DNA of 64,000 bases from Nereida sp024640765 (GTDB taxonomy: Bacteria > Pseudomonadota > Alphaproteobacteria > Rhodobacterales > Rhodobacteraceae): assembly GCA_024640765.1 (NCBI GenBank), contig JAHEEK010000014.1, forward strand, positions 1-64,000, written 5' to 3'. The position numbers and the translations under genes were made by a program. The notes beneath the pieces were generated by a model. The model was not told the DNA's origin. It ran no database searches and was given only the letters and a program-made list of their open reading frames with translations. Positions 16,840 through 25,879 of the stretch are shown here, piece by piece; the stretch's first letter is position 1; each line of letters opens with the position of its first letter.

Positions 16840-18411
16840 TTAGATGCCCAAGGCGCATCCGTCTTTGCGCGGATCAGAGCCACCTTCAAGCACACCGTTG
16901 TCATGCAAAACAATCGCCTGCGCGCCGCCAATTGGGGTGTCTGGTACATCAACAGTATGGCCAAGGCTGGTTAGTTCATTACGCACATCGTCGCTATAGC
17001 CGCGCTCAACCTTCAGGGTCCCTTTGTCCGCAAACGAACGGGGCGCATCAATGGCGTCCTGAACTGACATGTCAAAGTCGACCATGTTGCTGATCAAACG
17101 CGCATGCCCATTTGGTTGATATGCGCCACCCATCACGCCGAATGGCATAAGCACGCGACCTGCTTTTTTGACGATGCCCGGAATGATTGTGTGCATTGGG
17201 CGCTTACCGCCCGCAGCCACGTTGGGGTGACCTCCTTCAAGCGTGAAGCCTGCGCCACGGTTTTGGAACAAAACCCCGTAGTTGGGCGTGGCAATGCCAG
17301 AACCGAACCCGTGAAATACAGAATAGATCAACGAAACACTCATCCGGTTTTCATCGACGACGGTGATGTAGATCGTATCTTTGTGAACAGCTTCAGAGAG
17401 GGCTTTGGGGTCAGCCATCGCTTGTTTGGGATCGATCAGGTCGCATAAACGGTCCGCTGTATCTTGGGCCAGCAGATAATCGGTTGGCGTGCCTGTGTCA
17501 GCGATGAACCGGTTGCGTGCGTCATAGGCAAGCTTTGCGATTTCGGCTTCAATATGCACGCGCTCTGCGCCGAACGGGTCCATGGATTTAATATCAAAGC
17601 GCTTCATCATGTTCATCATGAGGATTGCTGTCGCGCCGTGTCCGTTTGGCGGGTGTTCGACCACTTCCAAATCACCGTAGGTGCCGGAAACGGGCTGTGT
17701 GTAATCGCACTGGGTGCTTGAAAAGTCGTCCATCGTGTGCGTGCCGCCAGCCGCATTTAGCGTCGCTACCATTTCTTCAGCGACTGTGCCTGTGTAGAAA
17801 CCATCGCGGCCGTGTTCCGCCAAGTGGCGCAACAATTTCAGCTGTCGTGGGTCGCGGAACACCTCACCGGTTTTGTAGACCTCGCCGCCCTTGAGGAATT
17901 GATCGCGCGCGCTTCCCTGAAGTGCTTCAAGCCCCACCGCCCAATCAAAGGCAACACGTGGCGCAACGGGTATACCGTGCTCGGCGTAGTGCATAGACGG
18001 CTGCAGCAGAACATCCCAGGGTAGCTGCCCCCAGTCTTTGGAGAGCCGCGCAAAGGCATCAACAGCGCCGGGAATTGTGACGGCAGAAGCATCGCGGAGT
18101 GGAATAGTGTCATGACCCTCCGCGCGTAATTTAGCGGCGGAAAGGCCAGCGGGCGCGCGGCCTGATCCGTTCATGGCCTTGATGTCGTTGCTGTTTGGCG
18201 GCGTGAAAAGAACAAAGCAATCGCCGCCTAGCCCAGTCATTTGTGGCTCACACAGTCCCAGTACAATTGCTGCAGAGATAGCCGCGTCCATCGCGTTGCC
18301 GCCCTTTGCAATGATATCAAGCGCGGTTTTGCTACCGATTGGGTGGGATGTTGCCACCATAGCATCTTGCGCGAAAACGGAAGAACGGTGTGGTTTGTGG
18401 AAATCGCGCAT
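16840..18411 (-). CDS. Gamma-glutamyltransferase family protein
   Basis: 523 residues forming one Ntn-hydrolase precursor. Family motifs are GGNAMDAAISAAIVLGLCEPQMTGLGGDCF, the RVAFDWAVGL region, HIEAEIAKLAYDARNRF and, at the auto-cleavage point, KDTIYITVVDENRMSVSLI, whose Thr would become the N-terminal nucleophile. GSGIATPNYGVLFQNRGAGF and GGKRPMHTIIPGI follow in the small subunit. These enzymes cut gamma-glutamyl bonds in glutathione and related compounds. No Sec-type signal peptide is visible (MRDFHKPHRSSVFAQDAMV), so this copy may be cytoplasmic. Confidence 0.92.
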   Translation of the reverse strand: MRDFHKPHRSSVFAQDAMVATSHPIGSKTALDIIAKGGNAMDAAISAAIVLGLCEPQMTGLGGDCFVLFTPPNSNDIKAMNGSGRAPAGLSAAKLRAEGHDTIPLRDASAVTIPGAVDAFARLSKDWGQLPWDVLLQPSMHYAEHGIPVAPRVAFDWAVGLEALQGSARDQFLKGGEVYKTGEVFRDPRQLKLLRHLAEHGRDGFYTGTVAEEMVATLNAAGGTHTMDDFSSTQCDYTQPVSGTYGDLEVVEHPPNGHGATAILMMNMMKRFDIKSMDPFGAERVHIEAEIAKLAYDARNRFIADTGTPTDYLLAQDTADRLCDLIDPKQAMADPKALSEAVHKDTIYITVVDENRMSVSLIYSVFHGFGSGIATPNYGVLFQNRGAGFTLEGGHPNVAAGGKRPMHTIIPGIVKKAGRVLMPFGVMGGAYQPNGHARLISNMVDFDMSVQDAIDAPRSFADKGTLKVERGYSDDVRNELTSLGHTVDVPDTPIGGAQAIVLHDNGVLEGGSDPRKDGCALGI

Positions 18412-18483
18412 GACGTGCCTCGCTTATGGTCTGGTTGGGCAGACATTAGGCTAAATCTTTGGCTCGTCTATGGGGCTTTCGAA

Positions 18484-18966
18484 TTAATGTGGTGTGGGCG
18501 CTGGCACTTTGGTGATGACAAAGCTTAGGTGGTTTGTGCCGTTGCTGCGTTTGTACTCAAGATTGTCAGCCAAGGTGTTGATGATGATTAGGCCGAAACC
18601 ACTTTCAGGCAGGCGACTTGCCTCAGGTGTAGCTGCTTCAGTTGGCAGCTGCACAGCCTCGGGAATGGCCATGCCTTGGTCAAAGACGTGAAACTGCCAC
18701 GCCCAAACCAGATCATCGGCCATGACATTGATCGTGCCGCAATCTGTGTTGCTGTAAGCGTGCTCACTGATGTTGTTGAGAATTTCTGCCAATACCAATT
18801 CGGCAATGGTAATTGTTTCGGCGCCACCCAATGTGCGTTCGGACAGTTGCGTGCGAATGCTACTCAGCACGCGCCGAATACCTGCCGGAGTGGCATCGCA
18901 CTGCACTTCAAAAGGCATATTAGACGCCTCAACGGCGCGCGTTTGGCTCAAAGCTTTTTCACACAT
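18484..18966 (-). CDS. RsbW-like anti-sigma factor / serine kinase (HATPase_c_2)
   Basis: 160 residues with the GHKL ATPase fold of SpoIIAB/RsbW kinases: the N-box ELVLAEILNNISEHAY, HVFDQGMAIPEA and the G-box LPESGFGLIIINTLAD. Such proteins bind a sigma factor or other output and are released by a STAS antagonist, which they phosphorylate. The gene overlaps the STAS gene immediately upstream by 8 bp, so the two form a partner-switching pair. No sigma factor or PP2C phosphatase (RsbU-type) gene is adjacent; the output is unknown. Confidence 0.88.
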   Translation of the reverse strand: MCEKALSQTRAVEASNMPFEVQCDATPAGIRRVLSSIRTQLSERTLGGAETITIAELVLAEILNNISEHAYSNTDCGTINVMADDLVWAWQFHVFDQGMAIPEAVQLPTEAATPEASRLPESGFGLIIINTLADNLEYKRSNGTNHLSFVITKVPAPTPH

Positions 18967-19294
18967 CTGCGGGATACGTCACTGGCAGTTGTTTATGAAT
19001 TTTGAAAACAGTATCCATGCGGGCCAGGCTGAAAACCTTTTCGACAGCTGAGGACAAGCAGGCAAGCTCTAGCGCTGTGCCGTCTGGCATTTGTTTAAGT
19101 GCCGCAACGATCGCACCAAGTCCGCTGGAATCTATGAATGTTACTTCGCTAAGATCAAGTATTGCGCGGCCTGTCTCGTCTTGTGTGGCGGCTCTCATCG
19201 CGTCTTTGAATGCAATTGCTGCCATCGCGTCAATCCTTGCCTCTTCGACGCGCAAGACCAGCCCTGCTGGCGTCGTTGTTCGTGTTAGTCTCAC
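18959..19294 (-). CDS. STAS-domain anti-sigma factor antagonist
   Basis: 111 residues, a single STAS domain of the SpoIIAA/RsbV type. The phosphorylation motif VTFIDSSGLGAIVAALKQ is intact, with S57 the likely phospho-acceptor. It begins with a GTG preceded by GGAGGG about 8 bases upstream. The gene overlaps the kinase gene by 8 bp. When dephosphorylated it would bind the kinase and release the kinase's target. Confidence 0.92.
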   Translation of the reverse strand: MRLTRTTTPAGLVLRVEEARIDAMAAIAFKDAMRAATQDETGRAILDLSEVTFIDSSGLGAIVAALKQMPDGTALELACLSSAVEKVFSLARMDTVFKIHKQLPVTYPADV

Positions 19295-19418
19295 CTTTTA
19301 CCCTCCGGTTCACCCTGCAGACGGGTGTAAAGGCTCAACCGTTACCAATTCCTTTCTTGTGCCCGCGTGATCCGCAGCGCATTTATCTAAAATGATCACC
19401 AAACCGGAGCCGCCCGTC

Positions 19419-19874
19419 ATGATTGACTATCCTGCTTTGCACAAAACCATTGATGCGCTGACTGAAGGTGAAACAGATGAGATTGCTCTGATGGCGACGG
19501 TCGTGTGTGAGGTGCATCACGCGGATGATCGGTTTGATTGGACTGGGTTTTACCGCGTGACAGAACCCGAAGTTTTGAAAATTGGTCCCTATCAAGGTGG
19601 GCATGGATGCCTAAAGATTCCGTTTTCTCGGGGTGTTTGTGGCGCTGCAGCGCGCCTTCAATCCCCACAGTTGGTTGCGGATGTTCATGCGTTTGAGGGG
19701 CATATTGCATGTGCGTCGTCCACGCAGTCTGAGTTGGTTTTGCCCGTATTTGACGGGCATGGTGCGCTTTTGGCGGTGTTTGATTTGGACAGCGATCAGC
19801 CTGCTGCTTTTACAAATGAAGACGTGCAGCAGATGACATCTTTGTTGCACCGAGTTTTTCAAAAAGTTCTTTAG
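19419..19874 (+). CDS. GAF-domain free methionine-(R)-sulfoxide reductase
   Basis: 151 residues with a single GAF domain. All three cysteines of the fRMsr family are present: C64 in GHGCLKIPF, C74 in RGVCGAAA and C98 in GHIACAS. The loop QLVADVHAFEGHIACAS is diagnostic. The enzyme reduces free L-methionine-(R)-sulfoxide using thioredoxin. The ATG at 19419, with GGAG at 19406-19409, is preferred over the one at 19392, which lacks a ribosome-binding site and adds nine proline-rich residues. Confidence 0.9.
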   Translation: MIDYPALHKTIDALTEGETDEIALMATVVCEVHHADDRFDWTGFYRVTEPEVLKIGPYQGGHGCLKIPFSRGVCGAAARLQSPQLVADVHAFEGHIACASSTQSELVLPVFDGHGALLAVFDLDSDQPAAFTNEDVQQMTSLLHRVFQKVL

Positions 19875-19918
19875 ATAACTGAAATTTTTATCTTGGCAAA
19901 GTCAGAATTTTCCGGCTA

Positions 19919-19945
19919 CGTGAAATAACGCATTATTTTTTCACG
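19919..19945 (+). promoter_or_regulatory. Inverted repeat before the XRE-cupin gene (candidate operator)
   Basis: CGTGAAATAA (19919-19928) and the matching arm ending TTTCACG (up to 19945) form an almost perfect palindrome; the right arm contains three extra T. The repeat ends 14 bp before the GTG of the XRE-cupin gene, a position where autoregulators often bind. It could also form a hairpin in RNA. Binding is inferred. Confidence 0.5.
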
Positions 19946-19959
19946 AAGAGGTTTGAGTC

Positions 19960-20523
19960 GTGCGACATGAACAGCCGGTCAAAACGCTTGGCGCTGATTT
20001 AAGAGCCCTGCGCAAAGCGCGTGGTATGAAGCTGCAAGTTCTCGCAGATACGCTTGGTCGCTCTGTCGGCTGGGTGTCGCAGGTTGAGCGCGATATGTCT
20101 GAGCCCTCAATCAATGATTTGCGTGACATGGCGCGTGCACTGGATGTGTCTGTGTCGTCTTTGTTTCGCGTAAATGCAGCGCCTGACGAGGAGGGGCTGA
20201 TCGTTCGTGCAGGTGCACGCCGCCCAATCGGATCACGCGCCGCCGGTCTGGTTGAGGAGCTTTTGTCGCCCGATCTTAGCGATGACTTCGAGGTGGTGCA
20301 TTCAAGCTTTGCAGTGGGCGCCGTTCTTGAGCAGTTCGTAGAGCGTCCCACGCAAGAAGTTGGATATATTGTGCGCGGCAAACTTGACGTAACCATCGCG
20401 GACAAGACGTTTACCCTCTCAAAAGGGGATAGCTTCCGCGTGAAGGGGCAACCTTTTCGGTGGGCGAACCCCTACAGTGAAACATGTGAGGCGGTCTGGG
20501 TTATCGCGCCACCGGTTTATTGA
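19960..20523 (+). CDS. XRE-family transcriptional regulator with C-terminal cupin domain
   Basis: 187 residues. Residues 9-65 form a lambda-repressor-type helix-turn-helix (LGADLRALRKARGMKLQVLADTLGRSVGWVSQVERD), and about 110-187 form a small-molecule-binding cupin barrel (EVGYIVRGKLDVTIADKTFTLSKGDSFRV, CEAVWVIAPPVY). Such HTH-cupin regulators commonly sit in front of, and control, small-molecule catabolism genes. The stop overlaps the start of the GFA gene, and the dehydrogenase genes follow in the same direction, so they probably share an operon. The start is GTG with GAAGAGG just upstream. The ligand is unknown; methylated glycines are a guess from context. Confidence 0.88.
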   Translation: MRHEQPVKTLGADLRALRKARGMKLQVLADTLGRSVGWVSQVERDMSEPSINDLRDMARALDVSVSSLFRVNAAPDEEGLIVRAGARRPIGSRAAGLVEELLSPDLSDDFEVVHSSFAVGAVLEQFVERPTQEVGYIVRGKLDVTIADKTFTLSKGDSFRVKGQPFRWANPYSETCEAVWVIAPPVY

Positions 20524-20894
20524 TGCGCGGGTCGTGCCTGTGCGGGGGCTGCAGTTTTGAAGTGACGGAGCCCGTCACGCGAATGGCGGCATGTCACTGC
20601 ACACAGTGCCGCAAGCAATCGGGCCACTACTGGGCGGCAGGCCAAGTAAGCGACACCGGTATTTCAATCACTGGCGCGGCATCGTGGTTTGCGTCTTCGC
20701 ATACAGTACAGCGCGGCTTCTGCCCGACCTGCGGTAGCGTTTTATTTTGGAAATTAGCTGGTGAGCCATGCGTTAGTTTCTCGCTTGGGGCCATTGATGG
20801 GCCAACCCATGGCCAGCTTGATAAACACATACACGTAGGCGCCAAGGGCGACTATTACACAATCGCGGATGATTTACCGCAAAGGGAGAACTAG
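20523..20894 (+). CDS. GFA-family (Mss4-like zinc-ribbon) protein
   Basis: 123 residues with the GFA/CENP-V zinc pattern: SCLCGGC near the N-terminus, CHCTQCRKQSG about 15 residues later and FCPTCGSVLFW. The prototype was annotated as glutathione-dependent formaldehyde-activating enzyme; later work casts doubt on a catalytic role for some members. The gene lies between the regulator (1-bp overlap) and the demethylating dehydrogenase (2 bp apart), so a role in handling C1 by-products is plausible but unproved. Confidence 0.9.
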   Translation: MRGSCLCGGCSFEVTEPVTRMAACHCTQCRKQSGHYWAAGQVSDTGISITGAASWFASSHTVQRGFCPTCGSVLFWKLAGEPCVSFSLGAIDGPTHGQLDKHIHVGAKGDYYTIADDLPQREN

Positions 20895-20896
20895 AC

Positions 20897-23341
20897 ATGG
20901 CGGATTTTCCAACGACAGCGCGGGTTGTTATTATTGGGGGCGGTGTTGTGGGTGTCTCCACACTTTACCATCTCGCCAAAGAAGGTTGTACGGACTGTGT
21001 GCTTCTTGAAAAGAATGAGCTGACAGCGGGCTCGACATGGCATGCGGCGGGCAATTGCCCCAACTTTGCACCCAATTGGGCCGTGATGAACATGCAGCGC
21101 TATTCGCTTGAGATGTACCGTGGCCTCGCCGACGAGGTCGACTACCCGATGAATTATCATGTCACAGGTGCGCTGCGTTTGGGGCACAGCAAAGAACGTG
21201 CCATGGAGTTTGAAAAAGTTGCTGGCCAAGCCCGCGCGATGGGCTTGCAGATGGATATGATCACCCGCGAGGAGATGAAGGATTATAACCCCTTTGTTGA
21301 GACACATGATCTTGAAGGTATCCTTTGGGACCCGCTTGACGGTGATATTGACCCCGCACAACTGACCCAAGCACTTGCCAAAGGTGCGCGCGATTTGGGG
21401 GCGAACATCCAGCGCTTTTGCCCAGCGACGGGTGTATCACGTGATGGGGATGAATGGATCGTTCACACGGAAAAAGGCGATATCCGCTGTGAGAAAGTTG
21501 TGAACGCGGCGGGGTATTATGCAGCGCGTGTGGGTGAGTGGTTCAAGCCTTTCGGTGGCCGTGATGTGCCGTTAACGGTGATGTCACACCAATATTTTCT
21601 GACCGAAGAGATTGACGAGATCAAACAGTGGACCCAAGAAAACGGGCGCAAGACACCAATGATCCGCGACGTAGATAGTAGCTACTATCTGCGCCAAGAC
21701 AAAAATGGTCTGAACCTTGGGCCATATGAATTCAACTGCAAGGCGCATTGGACCACGAAAGAAGATCCAATGCCGCACGATTTCAGCTTCCAGCTGTATC
21801 CCGATGATCTGGATCGTTTGGAGTGGTACATTGAAGACGCGATGGAGCGCGTGCCTTTGCTTGGGACCGGTGGCGTTGGCCGCAACATTAACGGCCCAAT
21901 TCCATATGCGCCTGATGGTCTGCCGATGATTGGTCCGATGCCTGGTGTGCAAAACGCCTTTGAGGCCCACAGCTTTACGTTTGGTATCGTGCAGGGCGGT
22001 GGAGCAGGTAAAGTGATGGCCGAGTGGCTGATCCACGGAGAAACCTCAAATGATATGTGGGCCGTTGATCCGCGCCGCTACACCGCACACGCTGATTTCG
22101 ACTACAACTTGCAAAAGTCGCTCGAGACTTATGGCCATGAATACGGAATGCACTTCCCGCACAAAGAATGGCCTGCAGGGCGTGACAAAAAGCTGTCACC
22201 CAATGATGCGACCGTTCGCGCAAACGGCGGCGTCATGGGGGCCTATAACGGTTGGGAACGTGCGAACTGGTTTGCCAAAGACGGCGATGATACCTCAATC
22301 GAGAGTACAGAAACATGGGACCGCGCAGGCCCATGGGAACCCCGCATCAAAGCCGAGGTAGAAGCGGTGCGTGACGGTCTCGGTGTTCTGGATTTGCCCG
22401 GGTTTTCGCGGTTCATCCTTAAGGGCGAAGGTGCTGCTGAGGCGCTTCGATCCACCATCACGGGCGCCTTGCCTAAGACTGGCCGGATGAACCTTGCGTA
22501 TTTCGCAGACACCAAAGGTCGCCTTCTTACTGAGATGTCTGTTGGCCGTTTGGGCGAAGACGAGTTCCAACTTATCACCGCAGCACCTGCGCAGTGGCAT
22601 GATTTTGAAGTGCTGCATGATCGGTTGCCTGATGGTCTTGAGTTGGTTGATGTTACGGATGACTATTCGACCCTCATTCTAACAGGACCGAAGTCGCGCG
22701 AATTGTTGGCTGGCTTGACCGATGGTGATCTGTCGTTGGGGTGGCTAACGATCCAAGATGCAACTGTGGCTGGTGAACAGGCGCGTTTGATCCGTGTTAG
22801 CTTTGCTGGTGAATTGGGCTGGGAAATTCATGCACCGATGGGCAGCATTAAGGTCATCTATGACGCTGTGCTTGCCGCCGGTGCAGCGCCGTTCGGGATG
22901 TATGCGCTTAACAGTATGCGGATCGAAAAAGGTTACCGTGCGTGGAAGGGTGATCTGTCGTCGGACTACACAGTGCTTGAAAGCGGGATGGAGCGTTTTG
23001 TGCGCCTCGATAAACCGCAGGACTTCGTGGGCAAAGCGGCTATCGCAGCAGAGCACCAGCAGGGGCGTAAGAAAGCTTTTGCCACTATGACTGTCGAGGC
23101 GGGCGAGCAAGACGCGCCCTATATGGCGCCGGTCTATGCAAACGGTGAAGTGGTCGGCGAAGTCACATCTGCCGCTTACGGATACCGGTGTGATCAGGCC
23201 ATTGCGCTGGGCATGGTTCGCATTGATGCGGCGGTTGCTGGTACTCAGCTTGAAATTGATGTCTTCGGCAAGCGTATGGCGGCAGTAGTGCAAGAAGATC
23301 AGCCCCTCTGGGATCCTGAGAACGCTCGCATCCGCGCGTAA
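20897..23341 (+). CDS. GcvT-family FAD-dependent oxidoreductase (dimethylglycine/sarcosine dehydrogenase-like), copy 1
   Basis: 814 residues. The N-terminal half is a glycine-oxidase-type flavoprotein: VVIIGGGVVGVSTLYHLAKEG and STWHAAGN, whose His is the covalent FAD attachment site in dimethylglycine dehydrogenases. The C-terminal half (about 490-810) is GcvT-like and would pass the released methylene group to tetrahydrofolate. Where the family has Asp in the folate site, this protein has Glu (KGRLLTEMSV). The likely substrates are N-methylated amines such as dimethylglycine or sarcosine. It is the first structural gene after the XRE-cupin regulator, and is followed by a homologous gene of the same length. 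Confidence 0.87.
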   Translation: MADFPTTARVVIIGGGVVGVSTLYHLAKEGCTDCVLLEKNELTAGSTWHAAGNCPNFAPNWAVMNMQRYSLEMYRGLADEVDYPMNYHVTGALRLGHSKERAMEFEKVAGQARAMGLQMDMITREEMKDYNPFVETHDLEGILWDPLDGDIDPAQLTQALAKGARDLGANIQRFCPATGVSRDGDEWIVHTEKGDIRCEKVVNAAGYYAARVGEWFKPFGGRDVPLTVMSHQYFLTEEIDEIKQWTQENGRKTPMIRDVDSSYYLRQDKNGLNLGPYEFNCKAHWTTKEDPMPHDFSFQLYPDDLDRLEWYIEDAMERVPLLGTGGVGRNINGPIPYAPDGLPMIGPMPGVQNAFEAHSFTFGIVQGGGAGKVMAEWLIHGETSNDMWAVDPRRYTAHADFDYNLQKSLETYGHEYGMHFPHKEWPAGRDKKLSPNDATVRANGGVMGAYNGWERANWFAKDGDDTSIESTETWDRAGPWEPRIKAEVEAVRDGLGVLDLPGFSRFILKGEGAAEALRSTITGALPKTGRMNLAYFADTKGRLLTEMSVGRLGEDEFQLITAAPAQWHDFEVLHDRLPDGLELVDVTDDYSTLILTGPKSRELLAGLTDGDLSLGWLTIQDATVAGEQARLIRVSFAGELGWEIHAPMGSIKVIYDAVLAAGAAPFGMYALNSMRIEKGYRAWKGDLSSDYTVLESGMERFVRLDKPQDFVGKAAIAAEHQQGRKKAFATMTVEAGEQDAPYMAPVYANGEVVGEVTSAAYGYRCDQAIALGMVRIDAAVAGTQLEIDVFGKRMAAVVQEDQPLWDPENARIRA

Positions 23342-23410
23342 TTTAATTGGCTTTGGCGCGGCCCATTGGGACTGCGCCTTTCATTTTCATTATCTTTAAG
23401 GGTCCTTCTG

Positions 23411-25855
23411 ATGAGCCTTCCTCAAAAAGCCCGCGTTGTCATCATTGGCGGTGGCGTAATTGGTTGTTCTGTCGCCTACCACCTTGCGAAAAAAGGGTGG
23501 AAAGACATTGTCTTGCTTGAGCGTAAGCAGCTGACGTCTGGCACAACGTGGCACGCAGCGGGGCTGATTGCGCAACTCCGTGCAACGGCTAACATGACGA
23601 AATTGGCCAAATATTCCCAAGAACTTTACGGCGAGCTTGAAGTAGAAACTGGTGTTGCTACGGGCTTCAAACGCTGTGGTTCAATCACGGTTGCGCTGAC
23701 TGAAGAGCGGCGTGAAGAGATCTACCGCCAAGCTGCAATGGCGCGCGCTTTCGGTGTTGAGGTTGAGGAAATCTCTAACGAGCGTGTCCAAGAGCTTTAC
23801 CCGCATATCAACCTCGATGGGGTTGTCGGTGCAGTTTATCTGCCCAAGGACGGGCAGGGCGATCCGGCCAACATTGCACTCGCGCTAGCTAAGGGCGCGC
23901 GTCAGAACGGCGCGCTTATTAAAGAGCGCGTAAAAGTGACTGGCATCGCCAAACAAGGGCAACGTGTCACCGGTGTCGATTGGCAAACTGAGGATGGAAA
24001 TACCGGTCATATCGAAGCAGACATGGTCGTGAACTGCGGTGGCATGTGGGGCCGTGAGGTTGGTAAAATGGCGGGCGTTTCGGTGCCGCTTCATGCTTGT
24101 GAGCACTTCTATATTGTCACTGAAAACATTCCCGACATGACGCAGCTGCCCGTTCTGCGGGTCCCTGACGAATATGCGTATTACAAAGAAGATGCCGGTA
24201 AGATTTTGCTTGGCGCGTTCGAGCCTGAAGCCAAACCTTGGGCGATGGATGGCATTCCTGAGAATTTCGAATTTGATCAACTGCCCGAGGATTTTGATCA
24301 TTTTGAGCCAATTTTGGAAAAAGCCGTGGACCGTGTGCCGCTGCTTGCTGAGGCGGGTATTCACACGTTCTTTAATGGCCCGGAAAGCTTTACGCCCGAT
24401 GATGCGTATCACCTTGGTCTTGCGCCCGAGTTGGATAATTTCTGGGTGGCATGTGGTTTCAACTCGATCGGCATTCAGTCTGCTGGTGGGGCGGGTCACG
24501 CGCTGGCCGAGTGGATGGATAGCGGTGAAAAACCGTTTGATCTGGGTGATGTGGAAATTGCACGGATGCAGCCGTTTCAGTCGAATGCGAAGTATTTGTA
24601 TGAGCGTTCCAAAGAAACATTGGGACTGCTTTACAAGGATCACTTTCCGTTCAAACAAAAAGAAACAGCACGCGGTGTGCGGCGCTCACCTTTCCATAGC
24701 CATATGACAGAACGTGGTGCGGTGATGGGTGAGCTTGCTGGCTGGGAACGCCCGAACTGGTTCGCTCGTGAGGCGCAGGAGTCTGCGTATGAATACAGCT
24801 GGTCGCGTCAAAACTTCTTTGACAACGTCCGCGAAGAGCACATGGCAGTGCGTCAAAACGTTGGCATGTACGATATGTCATCATTTGGCAAAATCCGCGT
24901 TGAGGGGCCAGATGCCGAGGCGTTCTTGAACTATGTCGCTGGCGGCAATTACTCAGTACCCGTTGGCAAAATTGTCTATACGCAGTTTTTGAATAACCGC
25001 GCTGGTATTGAGGCTGACGTAACTGTGACGCGCCTTGGCGAGACATCCTATTTGGTCGTGACGCCTGCTGCGACACGTCAGGCGGATCAGGTCTGGCTGA
25101 TGCGTCACCGCGGTGATTTCAACGTTGTGATCATGGATGTTACTTCTGGTGAAGGTGTGCTGGCAATTATGGGGCCGCGCTCTCGTGAGTTGTTGCAGGC
25201 TGTATCGCCTAATGATTTCAGCAACGAAGTGAACCCCTTTGGTACAGCTCAAGAAATTGAGATCGGCATGGGCCTCGCCCGCGTTCACCGCGTCACATAT
25301 GTCGGTGAGCTTGGGTGGGAAGTCTATGTCTCTGCGGATCAATGCGGTCATGTTTTTGAGGCGGTCGCTGAAGCCGGATTTGACCTTGGCGTGCGCTTAT
25401 GCGGGATGCACATGATGGATACCTGCCGGATTGAAAAAGGTTTCCGGCACTTTGGCCATGACATTACTTCTGAAGATCATATCCTTGAAGCGGGGCTTGG
25501 CTTTGCGGTCAAAAAGGACAAAGCAAACTTCATTGGCCGCGATGCAATTTTGCGCAAACAGGACGTGGGCCTTGAGAACCTTTTGGTGCAATTCAAACTG
25601 AACGATCCAGAGCCGCTGTTGTATCATAACGAGCCTATTTTGCGTGATGGTGAGGTGGTCGGATATCTTTCCTCTGGTGCCTACGGTCACAACGAAGGTG
25701 CCGCGATGGGCATGGGCTACGTGCCGTGCAAAGGCGAGACCGCTGCTGAGATGCTCGGTTCAAAATTTGAGATCGATGTGGCTGGTGCGCGCGTTGAGGC
25801 GACAGCACAGATGAAACCTTTCTACGATCCGAAGTCAGAACGGGTTAAGGTCTGA
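23411..25855 (+). CDS. GcvT-family FAD-dependent oxidoreductase (dimethylglycine/sarcosine dehydrogenase-like), copy 2
   Basis: 814 residues with the same architecture as the preceding gene: FAD fold VVIIGGGVIGCSVAYHLAKKG, covalent-flavin motif TTWHAAGL, and a C-terminal GcvT half containing NNRAGIEADVTVTRLGE, with the Asp expected in the folate-binding site of dimethylglycine dehydrogenases, and MMDTCRIEKGFRHFGHD. The ATG at 23411 is chosen because the dinucleotide-binding strand begins nine residues later; an earlier in-frame start adds a hydrophobic stretch with no counterpart in copy 1. It lies 69 bp after copy 1, and the two are probably cotranscribed. Confidence 0.88.
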   Translation: MSLPQKARVVIIGGGVIGCSVAYHLAKKGWKDIVLLERKQLTSGTTWHAAGLIAQLRATANMTKLAKYSQELYGELEVETGVATGFKRCGSITVALTEERREEIYRQAAMARAFGVEVEEISNERVQELYPHINLDGVVGAVYLPKDGQGDPANIALALAKGARQNGALIKERVKVTGIAKQGQRVTGVDWQTEDGNTGHIEADMVVNCGGMWGREVGKMAGVSVPLHACEHFYIVTENIPDMTQLPVLRVPDEYAYYKEDAGKILLGAFEPEAKPWAMDGIPENFEFDQLPEDFDHFEPILEKAVDRVPLLAEAGIHTFFNGPESFTPDDAYHLGLAPELDNFWVACGFNSIGIQSAGGAGHALAEWMDSGEKPFDLGDVEIARMQPFQSNAKYLYERSKETLGLLYKDHFPFKQKETARGVRRSPFHSHMTERGAVMGELAGWERPNWFAREAQESAYEYSWSRQNFFDNVREEHMAVRQNVGMYDMSSFGKIRVEGPDAEAFLNYVAGGNYSVPVGKIVYTQFLNNRAGIEADVTVTRLGETSYLVVTPAATRQADQVWLMRHRGDFNVVIMDVTSGEGVLAIMGPRSRELLQAVSPNDFSNEVNPFGTAQEIEIGMGLARVHRVTYVGELGWEVYVSADQCGHVFEAVAEAGFDLGVRLCGMHMMDTCRIEKGFRHFGHDITSEDHILEAGLGFAVKKDKANFIGRDAILRKQDVGLENLLVQFKLNDPEPLLYHNEPILRDGEVVGYLSSGAYGHNEGAAMGMGYVPCKGETAAEMLGSKFEIDVAGARVEATAQMKPFYDPKSERVKV

Positions 25856-25879
25856 GATAATTCAGTGTAAAGGCGGTGC

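Noticed and set aside
23885..24658. Open minus-strand frame inside the second dehydrogenase
   Set aside because: Overlaps a conserved protein; no start signal and no recognisable domain.
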